From Isosphaeraceae bacterium EP7 (lineage in GTDB: Bacteria; Planctomycetota; Planctomycetia; Isosphaerales; Isosphaeraceae), in contig CP151667.1 of assembly GCA_038400315.1 (NCBI GenBank), positions 5,095,174-5,159,173 of the forward strand: a stretch of DNA of 64,000 nucleotides, read 5' to 3'. The position numbers and the translations under genes were made by a program. Below, in pieces: positions 15,561 through 24,889 of this stretch; the first letter of the stretch is position 1, and each line of letters opens with the position of its first letter. The notes under the pieces were generated by a model. That model worked only from the letters and a program-made list of their open reading frames with translations. It did not search any database and had not been told where the DNA came from.

Positions 15561-17924
15561 TTACTCGGCCTTTGCCGCCGACGCGGTCGCCCCCTTAGCC
15601 GCTTCGGAACGTAGGATCTCGGCGGTCAGGGCTTCGACTTCCTCATTGACGAGTGCGACGCGGGCGATGGCCTGATCGAGGGCAGGTTTGCGGTCGGCGA
15701 GCGCCTTATCGGCGGCAGCCTTCGCGGCCACGACGGGGTCAAGCTCAGCCTTGCGGGCTGCCAACGCCGCTTCGAGCGGGGCGGTTGCAGCCTTGAGATC
15801 GGCGACGAGCTTCTGCTGCACGGCCTTCGCGGCGGTCGCCTGATCGACGACCGCCTTGGCATCGGCCGTCGCCTTGGCGGCGAGGCCGGCCTTCTCGGTC
15901 GCCGCGGCGAGTGCGGCGGGGGCCGCATCGCGGGCGGCGATGGCGGTTTCCAGGGCGGTCTGGGAGGCAATCTGGACCTCGCCCGCGGACGAGATCGCGG
16001 CGATCAGACCGACGGCCTGGCCCGTCTTCTTGGACAGCTCGGCGAGTGCGGCAACAGCTGCGGCTTTGGACTTCGAGTCGTTCATTGCGGCAACGGCCTC
16101 GACGAGTCCCGCGTCGGCGGCAGTCTTGTCCGCCAGGGCCTTGGTCAAGGCTACCTTGGTGGCGGCTAGTCCCTCGGCGGCGGCTTTCTCCGAGGCGATG
16201 GTCGCAGTGACGGCAGCCTCCGCAGCGGTTTTGGCGGCCACGACGGTCGCCTCACCGGCCTGGGCCGCGGTGAGCGCCGTGGTCGCGGCGGTCTCGGCGG
16301 CCGTCTGATCGACGACGGCTTTCTCGGCCGCGGCAAGCTCCGCCTTCTTGGCCGCGACGGCCTGGGCCGCGGCATCGTGAGCCTGCTGAAGAGGCGCGGT
16401 CGCGGCCTGCTTGTCGACGGCCGCTTGGGTGAGTGCCGCTAGCTCTTTTGCGGCGGCATCGGCGGCGGCCGTGGCCGTCGGGATGGACGTGCGTGCCAGA
16501 TCGAGACGAACCGCGACGGGGGCCGGATTGGCGACGAGGTTCGCCAGGCGGCGGCCGTCGGCGGCGGCCCAGACGCGGACCTCGCCCGACCAGTCGCCGG
16601 CGATGATCTTGGTGTCGTCGTGGTTAAAGACGGCCTTCAGGCCGAGATCATTCTGGGCCTCGAAGTCGCGCAGCTTCCCGCCGTTCTGGTCCCAGAGGTG
16701 GGCGATCCGATCGCGGCCCGAGGTGACGAGCCGGCCGTCCTTGGCGAACCGGACCGAAGCGACCCCGCCACCGTTCGCGGCCCACGACTTGATCGCGGTG
16801 CCGTTGTCCATCTCCCAGAGCTTGACCGTGCCGTCCTCGCTGGACGAAGCGACGACATTGGAATCGAGCCGCCAGGAGACCTCGGTGATGGCCGTCGCAT
16901 GGCCACGCAGATCGTAGAACTCGCGGCCGGTCTGGCTTTCCCAGACGACGAGGCCATTGCTTCGGTCTCCACTGGCGAGCAGCACACCGTCGGGGCTGAA
17001 CTCAATGGCCGTGAGCCAGTCGGTGTGCTTCTTCATCTCGAACTGGAGCGAGTTGTCTGCCGTTGAATAGACGCGAAGCACCTTGCCGGGGCCGCCGAGG
17101 GCGACCTGGCCGTGGTCGGCGCTGATGTCGGCGGCCAGGACGACGTCGTATTCCTTGTCCTTGCCGATCTCGAAGACGCGTTTGCCCGTCTTCACGTCCC
17201 AGGCGACGGCAATGCCCGACTGGCCGCCTCGGCCTCCGCCGGCGAGGAGCAGTGCCCCATTCCGGCTGAACTTGAGGACGTTGACGGTCCCCTCGGGGAA
17301 CGGCAGCGTGGCCAGGAGCCTGGAGGTGTCGGCCTGGTAGAGCAGGACTTGCTTGTGGCCGGAGACCGCAACCAATGGAGCCCAGGGGCTGCCGGCGAGG
17401 GCGAGGATCGCATTCGCACGGGCGCTGACGACCACCGGCTCGGTCGAGAGGTTCTCGGGCATGGCCGGCGGGCCGACCGGCTTGCCGAGGGCCGAGGGGT
17501 CGAGCTTGAACTCGAACTTGGGCTTGGCCTTCATCGCGACGACCGCGCCGGCTGTTTCGGGGGCGCCTGCCTCGATCCAGGCCTTGATGACGTCGATCTC
17601 GGCGTCGGGGATCTTGGGCGCATTGGGAGGCATGAACGGCTCTTCGGCGTGGGTGATGACGCTGAAGAGTGTGCTCGCGGCGAAGTCGCCCGGCTCGACG
17701 ACCTTGCCCGAGCCGCCTCCCTGCATGGTCCCGCCGAAATTCTCCAGGTTCAGGCCGCCCTTCTGCTTGTCTGCGTTGTGGCAGGTGTTGCAGCGCTGGC
17801 GGAAGATCTGGGCCACGTCCTCAAAGCCCAGCTTCTTCTTGGCGTCCGCTGCGTTGGCCCGGACGGACAGGCAGGCCAGGGCCGCGAGGGCCACGATCCC
17901 GGTGCGAAGCGGTCTGGCAAACAT
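15561..17924 (-). CDS. Secreted WD40 protein with PSCyt1-type cytochrome and long Ala-rich coiled coil
   Basis: A 787-residue exported protein. After a signal peptide (GIVALAALACLSVRANA) comes a planctomycete cytochrome C (PSCyt1) domain with heme motif CNTCH at 45-49 and the usual end MPPNAPKIPDAEIDVIKAWIEAGA. A WD40 propeller occupies about 160-495 (for example FSPDGVLLASGDRSNGLVVW and VASSSEDGTVKLWEMD). The last 290 residues are almost only Ala, Lys, Glu, Asp, Val and Thr in a predicted coiled coil. The ATG at 17924 has an AAAGGCAG site; the frame is open to 17984. It is the last gene of the DUF1501-PPC-DUF1549/1553-WD40 set. The function is unknown. Confidence 0.85.
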   Translation of the reverse strand: MFARPLRTGIVALAALACLSVRANAADAKKKLGFEDVAQIFRQRCNTCHNADKQKGGLNLENFGGTMQGGGSGKVVEPGDFAASTLFSVITHAEEPFMPPNAPKIPDAEIDVIKAWIEAGAPETAGAVVAMKAKPKFEFKLDPSALGKPVGPPAMPENLSTEPVVVSARANAILALAGSPWAPLVAVSGHKQVLLYQADTSRLLATLPFPEGTVNVLKFSRNGALLLAGGGRGGQSGIAVAWDVKTGKRVFEIGKDKEYDVVLAADISADHGQVALGGPGKVLRVYSTADNSLQFEMKKHTDWLTAIEFSPDGVLLASGDRSNGLVVWESQTGREFYDLRGHATAITEVSWRLDSNVVASSSEDGTVKLWEMDNGTAIKSWAANGGGVASVRFAKDGRLVTSGRDRIAHLWDQNGGKLRDFEAQNDLGLKAVFNHDDTKIIAGDWSGEVRVWAAADGRRLANLVANPAPVAVRLDLARTSIPTATAAADAAAKELAALTQAAVDKQAATAPLQQAHDAAAQAVAAKKAELAAAEKAVVDQTAAETAATTALTAAQAGEATVVAAKTAAEAAVTATIASEKAAAEGLAATKVALTKALADKTAADAGLVEAVAAMNDSKSKAAAVAALAELSKKTGQAVGLIAAISSAGEVQIASQTALETAIAARDAAPAALAAATEKAGLAAKATADAKAVVDQATAAKAVQQKLVADLKAATAPLEAALAARKAELDPVVAAKAAADKALADRKPALDQAIARVALVNEEVEALTAEILRSEAAKGATASAAKAE

Positions 17925-18032
17925 GGGGCGATCTGCCTTTCGGGTCCGGTCAACGCGGGCGGGGCGGCCTGCGAGACGATGCATCTATAGGTGAAACCCG
18001 GCGCCAAGATGCGGCGCCGGGCAGGCTTTCGA

Positions 18033-20453
18033 TCAGTGGTTGAACAGGAACTCGCGGCTGTTGAGCAGGGCCCAGAAGACGTCTTCCAGGGCCTGCGTCT
18101 GGTTAGAACCCTCGCCGAAGGAGGGCATCAGCTTGTCGATCTCGGCGCGGGTCGGCTTGCGAGCCAGGCACCGCTCATAGAGGTCGCTGATCCGTTCCTC
18201 GGGCAGCTTGCGGGTCTTCACCAGCCGCTCGACGACCCCGCCGGCCTTGATCTTGGCGTTGACGGTGTCGCCGTTGAGCAGGTGAAGGGCCTGCGAAAGC
18301 GTGGGCTCCATCTTCACCTCGCACGAGCAGACCGTCTCGCGGGTGGCCCGGCCGAAGGTGGTCAGGAAGTAGGTGGAACTACCGCCGTCGGCGAGCTGCA
18401 CAGCGCGGGCACCAAGTGGGAGGCCCTGGAACTTATCCTTCGTCTCGGTCACGCCGCTGATCGTGTCGAGCAGGTTCTCGGCCTTGATGCGCCTGAGATT
18501 GGCGTGAGCGAAGTTGCGCTCGTCCAGCTCGTTGGTCGCGTTGCGGGCGGTCGAGCGTTGATACGTCCGGGAGTTGCAGATCTCGCGGACCATCGACTTG
18601 AGGTTGTATTTGGAGTCGGTGAACCGCTTGCCCAGCTCCTCGAGCAGCTCGGGGTTGGACGCGGGGTTGGAGACGCGGAAATCGTCGATCGGCTCGACGA
18701 TGCCGACGCCGAAGAAGTGGGCCCAGACCCGGTTGGCGAACGAGGTGGCGAACCAGGGGTTCTTGGACGAGGCAACCCATTCGGCGAGCAGAATCCGGCG
18801 ATCCTTGCCGGCGGTGTCGGGGGCCTCGGCGCCGAGGAACTTGGGCGGCATCACGCGGCCGCCGACGGGATGGTTCATCTCGCCGCCGCCGGAGTTGAAG
18901 ACGATCGTCTCGCGGTAGTCCTCGCCGGTCTTGCGGCCGATCTGCGAGAAGAAGGCGGCGAATCCGTAGTAGTCGTCCTGGGTCCAGCGGTCGAACGGGT
19001 GGTTGTGGCACTGGGCGCACTGGATGCGCATGCCCATGAAGACCTGGGCCACGTTCTCGGTGAGCAGCAGGGTGTCGTTGGTCGCCTGGAAGAAGTTGGT
19101 GGCCGGGTTCTTGAAGGTGCCGCCACTGGCCCCCAGGAGCTCGCGGACCATCTGGTCCATCGGCATATCCTTGGAGACCTTCTCGACCAGCCAGTTGTAG
19201 TACAGGAACATGGCCTTGTAGCTGATCGTGATCGTGCTGCGGACCTGCAGGGCCTCGGCCCACTTGTTGACCCAGATCTCCGAGAACTCCTTGCGGCCGA
19301 GCAGCTCGTCGACCAGCTTGGATCGCTTCTCCGGGTCGGTCGAGGCGACGAACGACTCGAACTCTTCAACCGTCGGGGTCAGGCCGACGACGTCGAGGTA
19401 GACCCTGCGCACGAACGTCTGGTCGTCGCAGAGGCCCGACGGGGTGATCCTCAGTTTCTTGAGCTTGGCCGCGACAAGGCTATCAACGAAGTTGGCCTCG
19501 GGCTCTTCGGGATACTTGAAGTCGAGCCCCTTGGGCAGGACGACGAACTGAGAGCCGACGGTGAAGGTCTCATAGCGGGCCATGACGAAGGCTTCGCCGC
19601 GCTGGCCGGCGGTGACGAGCCCGTCGGGGGTGACGGCGGCGGAGGTCTCGTTGTTGGTCAGGAAGACCGCGAGCTTGGTCACGTCGCGGTCGGTGCCGTC
19701 GGAGTATTTGGCCCGGACGGTCATCTGCTGGGTGGCCCCCTGGCCGTCGAGCACCCCGCCTCGCGGGTAGAGCTCCAGGCCGATGGGCTTGGCCACTTTG
19801 GTCACGTCGTCGTTGGCGGAACCCGCGGTGATCCAGTTGAGGAGCGTGGCGTTCAGCTCACTGTCCGGCTCAAACCGCTTGCCGCCGGTGTGCGGCACGG
19901 CGCCGACGGACTTCTCGACGACCGTGCTGTCGGCGGGGACGGCCATGTTGATCCGCCGGCCGGGCATCTCGCGGGTCAGGCGGAAGTGGTCGCCGTCGGG
20001 ATCGAAGCCGAAGAGGGAGAGGCGGAAGCCGTCCTTGCCGCGGGCGGCGCCGTGGCAGCTGCCGGTGTTGCAACCGGACCGCATGAAGATGGGCATGACG
20101 TCGAGCCGGAACGAGAGCGGCGGGGTGGCCGTGGCCTCGACGACCTTGACCGGCACCTTGACCTCGTGCCCGCCGTAGACCACGGCCAGCGAGGTCTCGC
20201 CGTCGGCAGCCGGGTGGAAGGTCGAACCGTCGCGGCGGAGGAGCGCCGGGTTGGCCGGGGTGATGACGGCCTCGGCGGTGATGTCGCGGGTGAGTCCGTC
20301 GGGATAGGTGGCCTGGACGACCATCGACTGGCGGTCTCGGGCGGTGCTCAGGTGGATCTCGGCCGGGTAGACCTCGATCCGGGCCGGAGCCGGGGCCGCG
20401 GGATCGGCCCAGGCCATCGCGGCAAGCGTCAAGGTGAAGGCGGCGAAAGGCAT
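18033..20453 (-). CDS. DUF1549/DUF1553 (PSCyt2/PSD1) protein with Ig-like repeats
   Basis: An exported 806-residue planctomycete protein. A short signal-like start (FAAFTLTLAAMAWA) is followed by two bacterial Ig-like (BIG2-like) segments (about 25-105 and 225-305). Between them CNTGSCH (128-134) is a CX4CH heme-like motif. DUF1549 covers about 320-510 with CAQCHNHPFDRW, a standard CXXCH heme motif at 479-483. DUF1553 covers about 555-790 with ANRVWAHFFGVGIVEPIDDF and the C-terminal LLNSREFLFNH. It lies between the PPC and WD40 genes on the same strand. The substrate is unknown; the family is tied to exported redox chemistry and possibly to carbohydrate or sulfated-sugar breakdown. Three CGAAACGAACC repeats lie upstream. 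Confidence 0.92.
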   Translation of the reverse strand: MPFAAFTLTLAAMAWADPAAPAPARIEVYPAEIHLSTARDRQSMVVQATYPDGLTRDITAEAVITPANPALLRRDGSTFHPAADGETSLAVVYGGHEVKVPVKVVEATATPPLSFRLDVMPIFMRSGCNTGSCHGAARGKDGFRLSLFGFDPDGDHFRLTREMPGRRINMAVPADSTVVEKSVGAVPHTGGKRFEPDSELNATLLNWITAGSANDDVTKVAKPIGLELYPRGGVLDGQGATQQMTVRAKYSDGTDRDVTKLAVFLTNNETSAAVTPDGLVTAGQRGEAFVMARYETFTVGSQFVVLPKGLDFKYPEEPEANFVDSLVAAKLKKLRITPSGLCDDQTFVRRVYLDVVGLTPTVEEFESFVASTDPEKRSKLVDELLGRKEFSEIWVNKWAEALQVRSTITISYKAMFLYYNWLVEKVSKDMPMDQMVRELLGASGGTFKNPATNFFQATNDTLLLTENVAQVFMGMRIQCAQCHNHPFDRWTQDDYYGFAAFFSQIGRKTGEDYRETIVFNSGGGEMNHPVGGRVMPPKFLGAEAPDTAGKDRRILLAEWVASSKNPWFATSFANRVWAHFFGVGIVEPIDDFRVSNPASNPELLEELGKRFTDSKYNLKSMVREICNSRTYQRSTARNATNELDERNFAHANLRRIKAENLLDTISGVTETKDKFQGLPLGARAVQLADGGSSTYFLTTFGRATRETVCSCEVKMEPTLSQALHLLNGDTVNAKIKAGGVVERLVKTRKLPEERISDLYERCLARKPTRAEIDKLMPSFGEGSNQTQALEDVFWALLNSREFLFNH

Positions 20454-20498
20454 GGGCTTGAGCCTCGGGGGCCGATGCGCCCGGGGGGGCGCCGCTCG

Positions 20499-20552
20499 GG
20501 TTCGTTTCGTGACGGCGGGTTCGTTTCGTCACGCCGCGATGGGTTCGTTTCG
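20499..20552 (-). repeat. Three CGAAACGAACC repeats
   Basis: Read on the minus strand, CGAAACGAACC occurs at 20499-20509, 20518-20528 and 20542-20552, spaced 19 and 24 bp. They fill the 131-bp gap between the PPC gene and the DUF1549/DUF1553 gene and point toward the latter, whose ATG is 46 bp away. Confidence 0.75.
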
Positions 20553-20584
20553 CGCGGCGTGGTGGGTTTGTTCGGCGTACTGGC

Positions 20585-23077
20585 TTACTGGGCGGCCGAA
20601 GCGGTGGCGGGGGCCGGTGCCGGAGCAGGGCCCGGCTCGGCGGCGGCGGCCTTGGCTCGCTCGGCGTGCTCCTTGCGGAGCTTCTCCAGGCGAGTCAGTG
20701 GCTTGGGGGGGGCCGCCGCCGGTGCTGGGGCCGGTGTGGCCGCCGCGGCAACAGGGGCGGGGGCGTTGGGCTTGGCGGGAAGCGGGGCGTCGACCCGGAG
20801 GGTTCCGGTGCCGATGTTGTGGACGATCGGCTCGCCGGCCTGGGTGATGACGACCTGGCAGAAGAGGTTGGCGTGGTTGCCTGCCGGGGTCGCCGCGTCG
20901 GTCTTGATCTTGAAGATCAGGTCGGTCGAGTCCTTGGTGATCGACTTCACCTCGGTGACCGCCTTGTTGGGCAGGCCGATGAGCGTGATCTGCGCGGGGC
21001 CGTCCCAGTCGGCGGCCTTGGCCACCTTGACGAGCATGTCAACTTCCTTGCCCTGCTCCACGCTGGCCGACTGATACGTCAGGGCGACGTACGGGGCGGC
21101 GACCGAGAGCTTGGCAAGCTGCGACGAGACGTAGATGGGGCCGGTGGCGATGCCCGAGTAGCCGTTGACGACGATCTTCCAGGTCGTCAGCGGCGAGCCG
21201 CCGTCGGCATTGATCGGGATCAGGGCCTCGGTCCCCTTCTCGGGGATAACGATGCCGCCGGACGAGCTGACGCCCGGGGGGTTCCAGGGCAGGCTCACCG
21301 CGATCGGGGCGGTGAAGCCCTCTTTCCGCTTGGCGATCACCTTCAGGTTCATCGAACCGCCGCGAACCAGGGGGACCTTCGGCTCGACGATCTCGATCGA
21401 GTAGGGGCACTCGTCGGTGACGGCCACGGCCATGTTGTCCACCGTGCGTGTCCAGACCGGGATCTGGTTCTGCCCGAGGACCATGTCAACCGTGTGGGTG
21501 AACTCGTCGGGGACGATGACCTTGGGATCGACCGGCTTGCCTCGGATCGCGGCGAGCGACCCGGCGGGGGCGGCATCGGCCGTCGCGGTGAACAAGACCG
21601 GCATGGTGGCGATGGCCGCGTTCATCGCGTCGGCCTCGAAGGTGACGCCCGGGGGAAGGTTGAGGGCCTCGAACTTCAGGTCGCCCCCGAAGTCATTGCG
21701 GGCCGCGTTAAGCAGGATCGCGTAGCGGTTGCCACGCGGGACGACGGCGGCGATGTGGCCCGCGCCGCGCTGGAGCGACTCGACGGCCGGGCTGATGACC
21801 AGCTTCGCCTCGACGGGGGCGATCTCGATCCGATAGAACGAGTCGGGCGACCCTTTCTTCAGGTGATCGACGACCCAGATGACGTACTCGCCATCGTCGG
21901 GGGCGGTGAACCGGATGTAGCTGTCCGGCCCGGGGTTGTCGTCGTTGCCGACCAGCGCCCCCTGCCCTTTCTTGCCGATGAAGAGCACGGGATCGAGGGG
22001 AGAGCGGAGCGTCCTGGCGAACACGCGGACGTCGAAGACCTGCCCCTTCTTGGCGTCGAAGACGAAATGGTCTTCATCGCCGGGCTTCTCGATGACCCCA
22101 TTCAGGGCGCCCGGCGCGGTGAATTTCGTCGCGATCCCGTGATTGTCGTTGGGCTCGACTTCCAGGACGTTCGTCAGCGCCGAGAGCCTGAACATATTCG
22201 GGTAGGGCGAGACCCCTTTGTCATCCTGGGCCAGCAGGCCGAAGTTGCGGTCGGCGGTCGCGGGCATGGTGACTTCGGTCGTCTTCTCGCCGAGGACGTC
22301 GCCGATCCACTTCACCGCCAGCTTCTCGCCGGGCTTGCCGCCCGCGGGGATGGTCGCGGTGAAGCGCGGGAAGTCGCCGATGTGAACGCGATAGAGGCAG
22401 GCGGCATTGCCGGCGTAGGCACTCTCGCGCACCTGGATCAGGTAGGTGCCGTCTTCGGGGGCGGTGATCGAGGCGAAGCCGTCCTGCCAGATGAGGGCCA
22501 GGTCGTCGCTGGTGGAGAGCTCGAACCGCTTGGCGTTGATGATGCCGACGTAGGGGTCGAAGGCCGAGATCCCGCCGCGGTTCCCCTCGACCTCCGCGCT
22601 GATGCGCTGGCCCTTCTTAGCCTCGACGGCGAAGTAATCGACGTCCTCGGTCTCGGCCACTCCGTTGACGCAGGTGCCCAGGGCGATGACCTGCGGCTTG
22701 GCGAAGTCGTTGTTGGGCTCGACCTCGGCGACGTCCTTATAGGGTCCGACGCTGAACGTGCGCAGCTCGCTGACTCCCGTGGCACTCCGGACCCGTAGGT
22801 CGTATAGGCCGAGGCGGGCGTCTGGGCTGATCTTGAACATCGCCTTGACGTGGCCGTCGTTAACCACCGTCAGCTTGGTGACGGAGATTCCGGGCTCGTG
22901 GAAGACAACTTCCTTGGCGTCGATCAGGCGGGCGCCCGTCAGGTTGACCTCGATCTCAACGCCGCGCTGGGCCCCGACCGGTCGGATGGCGGAGAAGCCG
23001 GGGGAGGCGGCCTGCGCGTGGGTCGCGGCGAGCAAGATGAGGGACACGCCGGAGAGGAGGGCCAGCCGATGTCGCAT
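20585..23077 (-). CDS. Secreted pre-peptidase C-terminal (PPC) domain protein
   Basis: An exported 830-residue protein beginning with a signal peptide (LALLSGVSLILLAATHAQA). At least two PPC-type beta domains are seen, each opening with the marker EVEPN: AEVEPNNDFAKPQVI (near 118) and LEVEPNDNHGIATKF (near 305), each with a DYFAVEAKKGQ/DHFVFDAKKGQ element. The remainder is beta-rich. The C-terminus is a Pro/Ala-rich tail with LTRLEKLRKEHAERAKA. No peptidase domain is present, so this is a binding or structural partner and not a protease. It is 131 bp before the DUF1549/DUF1553 gene, in the same operon-like block. Confidence 0.86.
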   Translation of the reverse strand: MRHRLALLSGVSLILLAATHAQAASPGFSAIRPVGAQRGVEIEVNLTGARLIDAKEVVFHEPGISVTKLTVVNDGHVKAMFKISPDARLGLYDLRVRSATGVSELRTFSVGPYKDVAEVEPNNDFAKPQVIALGTCVNGVAETEDVDYFAVEAKKGQRISAEVEGNRGGISAFDPYVGIINAKRFELSTSDDLALIWQDGFASITAPEDGTYLIQVRESAYAGNAACLYRVHIGDFPRFTATIPAGGKPGEKLAVKWIGDVLGEKTTEVTMPATADRNFGLLAQDDKGVSPYPNMFRLSALTNVLEVEPNDNHGIATKFTAPGALNGVIEKPGDEDHFVFDAKKGQVFDVRVFARTLRSPLDPVLFIGKKGQGALVGNDDNPGPDSYIRFTAPDDGEYVIWVVDHLKKGSPDSFYRIEIAPVEAKLVISPAVESLQRGAGHIAAVVPRGNRYAILLNAARNDFGGDLKFEALNLPPGVTFEADAMNAAIATMPVLFTATADAAPAGSLAAIRGKPVDPKVIVPDEFTHTVDMVLGQNQIPVWTRTVDNMAVAVTDECPYSIEIVEPKVPLVRGGSMNLKVIAKRKEGFTAPIAVSLPWNPPGVSSSGGIVIPEKGTEALIPINADGGSPLTTWKIVVNGYSGIATGPIYVSSQLAKLSVAAPYVALTYQSASVEQGKEVDMLVKVAKAADWDGPAQITLIGLPNKAVTEVKSITKDSTDLIFKIKTDAATPAGNHANLFCQVVITQAGEPIVHNIGTGTLRVDAPLPAKPNAPAPVAAAATPAPAPAAAPPKPLTRLEKLRKEHAERAKAAAAEPGPAPAPAPATASAAQ

Positions 23078-23232
23078 GGAAGTCTCTCGGGTGGGTGACG
23101 CCCCTGCGGTCGAGCGTCAATGGGGGAAGGGCCCGCTCAAGCGGGCATCGAGCGGTTGGATTCGGAACGACCGACGAGGGACGGCCCGGCAACGGCGGCG
23201 GCCGGCCCGACCCTCGCCAATCATTGGCCGGT

Positions 23233-24540
23233 TCAGGCCAGGAGTTCGGTGCGAACCTTGCCGCCGTCGACGATCTCGATCGGCCGGCCGCCGGGAGCCA
23301 TCAATTCCTTGTCGGCGACGATCCCGAGCTGGTGGTAGACCGTCGTCGCCAGGTCTTCGGGGCCGATCGGGTCTCGTTCGGGCTCGGTCGCGGTGGCATT
23401 GGAGGCGCCATGGATATAGCCCTGCTTGAACCCACCACCGGCCATGACGACCGAGAAGACCTTGGGCCAGTGGTCGCGGCCGGCGTCTTTATTGATCTTG
23501 GGGGTACGGCCGAACTCGCTGGAGACCATGACGACCGTGCGCTCGAGCAGGCCACGACGCGAGAGGTCGTTGATCAAGGCGGCGTAGGCCTGGTCGAAGG
23601 CGGGCATCGAGCCTCGCATCCCGGCGGCGATCCCGGTGTGCATGTCCCAGCCGCCGTATTGCAGGACGACGAAGCGGGCCCCTGCCTCAACAAGCCGGCG
23701 AGCCATCAGCATCCGCTGGCCAGCCTGGTTACGGCCGTACTCGTCGCGGAGCGGTGCGGGCTCGGCGTTGATGTCGAACGCCTGCCGGGCCTTCTCCGAG
23801 CTGAGCAGGCTGTAGGCCCGGTCGTAGAAGCTGTCCATGGCGGCCAGGCCGTCGCCCTTTTCCTTCTCGGCGAAGTGGGCGTTGACCGCCTCGAGCACGT
23901 TGCGCCTGGTGGAGAACCGCGAGGTGTCGATGCCCGCGGGGAGGTCGAGGTCCTGCACCCGGAAGCCGCCGTCGGCCGGGTCGGCCCCCAGGCTGAACGG
24001 GCTGAACGAGGAGCTGAGGTAGCCGGTTCCGGCGTAGACGTTGGGGATGCTGGGGACGCAGACGTAGGGCGGCAGGTTGTTGCGCGGGCCGAACTCGTGC
24101 GATACGACGCTGCCCATGCTCGGGAATTGCAGCGCCGGGCTAGGCCTGTACCCGGTGAACATGTTGTGCGTGCCGCGCTCGTGGGCGGCTTCGCCGTGGG
24201 TCATCGACCGGATGACGGTGAGCTTGTCTGCGACCTGGGCCGTCTTGACCAGGGTCTCGGAGAAGACCTCGCCGTCGATCTTCGTCGGCACGGTCCCCAA
24301 CTCGCCTCGGTATTCAACCGGCGCGAACGGCTTGGGATCGAACGTCTCCTGGTGGGCGATGCCGCCGGGCAGGAAGATGTGGATGACCGAGTCGGCCTTG
24401 GCCTTGATCGGCTCGTATTTCTTCAGGTCCGCGTGGGCCTGGTGCCGAAAGAGATCGGCGAGGGTGAGCCCCATGCCGAAGGTGCCGACGCTCAGGAAGC
24501 CGCGCCGGCCGAATGCTCGACGTGAGATACCTTCAAACAT
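23233..24540 (-). CDS. DUF1501 protein with twin-arginine-like signal
   Basis: A DUF1501-family protein, 435 residues, with the sulfatase/alkaline phosphatase-like fold known for this family. The N-terminus RRAFGRRGFLSVGTFGMG looks like a twin-arginine export signal. Characteristic parts are HIFLPGGIAHQETFDPKP, RSMTHGEAAHERGTHNMFTGY, PPYVCVPS and, late in the protein, VVMVSSEFGRTPKINKDAGRDHWP. I chose ATG 24540 because GGAGG lies eleven bases upstream; ATG 24564 has no site. It is the first gene of the minus-strand module with PPC, DUF1549/DUF1553 and WD40-cytochrome. The biochemical activity is not established. Confidence 0.92.
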   Translation of the reverse strand: MFEGISRRAFGRRGFLSVGTFGMGLTLADLFRHQAHADLKKYEPIKAKADSVIHIFLPGGIAHQETFDPKPFAPVEYRGELGTVPTKIDGEVFSETLVKTAQVADKLTVIRSMTHGEAAHERGTHNMFTGYRPSPALQFPSMGSVVSHEFGPRNNLPPYVCVPSIPNVYAGTGYLSSSFSPFSLGADPADGGFRVQDLDLPAGIDTSRFSTRRNVLEAVNAHFAEKEKGDGLAAMDSFYDRAYSLLSSEKARQAFDINAEPAPLRDEYGRNQAGQRMLMARRLVEAGARFVVLQYGGWDMHTGIAAGMRGSMPAFDQAYAALINDLSRRGLLERTVVMVSSEFGRTPKINKDAGRDHWPKVFSVVMAGGGFKQGYIHGASNATATEPERDPIGPEDLATTVYHQLGIVADKELMAPGGRPIEIVDGGKVRTELLA

Positions 24541-24889
24541 CGACTGGGTCTCCTCCGGGGTCATCCCGAAGCCCGTTGCTGACCCGGCCGGAGCGGTCGT
24601 GAGACGAGCGGCCGGTTAGGGCGAGAGCGGGATCTCGCCGGTTAGAGTCAGCGCGGGGCGAAGTCTGGGGTCGTCCGGGTGGGCTAGGGGGGCGGGCTTG
24701 GCTTGCTGGCGATCCAGGGCCGTTGTTCAACCTTTGCTTGCGGTGGCTTGCCCCTAATACGCGATGAGTGCAAGCGACGTTGGCGCCAATTCTCTGCGGA
24801 TGGAAAATCAATCTTCCGGGTCGCCATACTCGTGCCGTAAATGGATGTCCGTCGCATTGTTGGGCGTCAATCGCGGAGGAGGCGATTCG
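24541..24889. other. Divergent intergenic region (DUF1501 / GT-C gene)
   Basis: A 349-bp gap between divergent genes. CGGTTAG occurs at 24613-24619 and 24639-24645, flanking a 6-bp hairpin (GCGAGA 24621-24626 with TCTCGC 24633-24638), which may be a regulatory site for the DUF1501 operon. A longer plus frame starts at 24764 but lacks a ribosome site. Nothing else stands out. Confidence 0.4.

Noticed and set aside
20499-20552. Possible CRISPR array
   Set aside because: Spacing of 19 and 24 bp with an 11-base motif and no spacer pattern does not fit a CRISPR array.
17991-21074. A very long open frame on the plus strand (over 1000 codons) opposite the DUF1549/DUF1553 and PPC genes
   Set aside because: It is the antisense shadow of well-recognised minus-strand genes; GC-rich codon use keeps antisense frames open. 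No motif is present.
20666-22798. A 710-codon plus-strand frame opposite the PPC gene
   Set aside because: Shadow frame of low-complexity composition (Gly, Arg, Asp, Val, Leu) with no domain.
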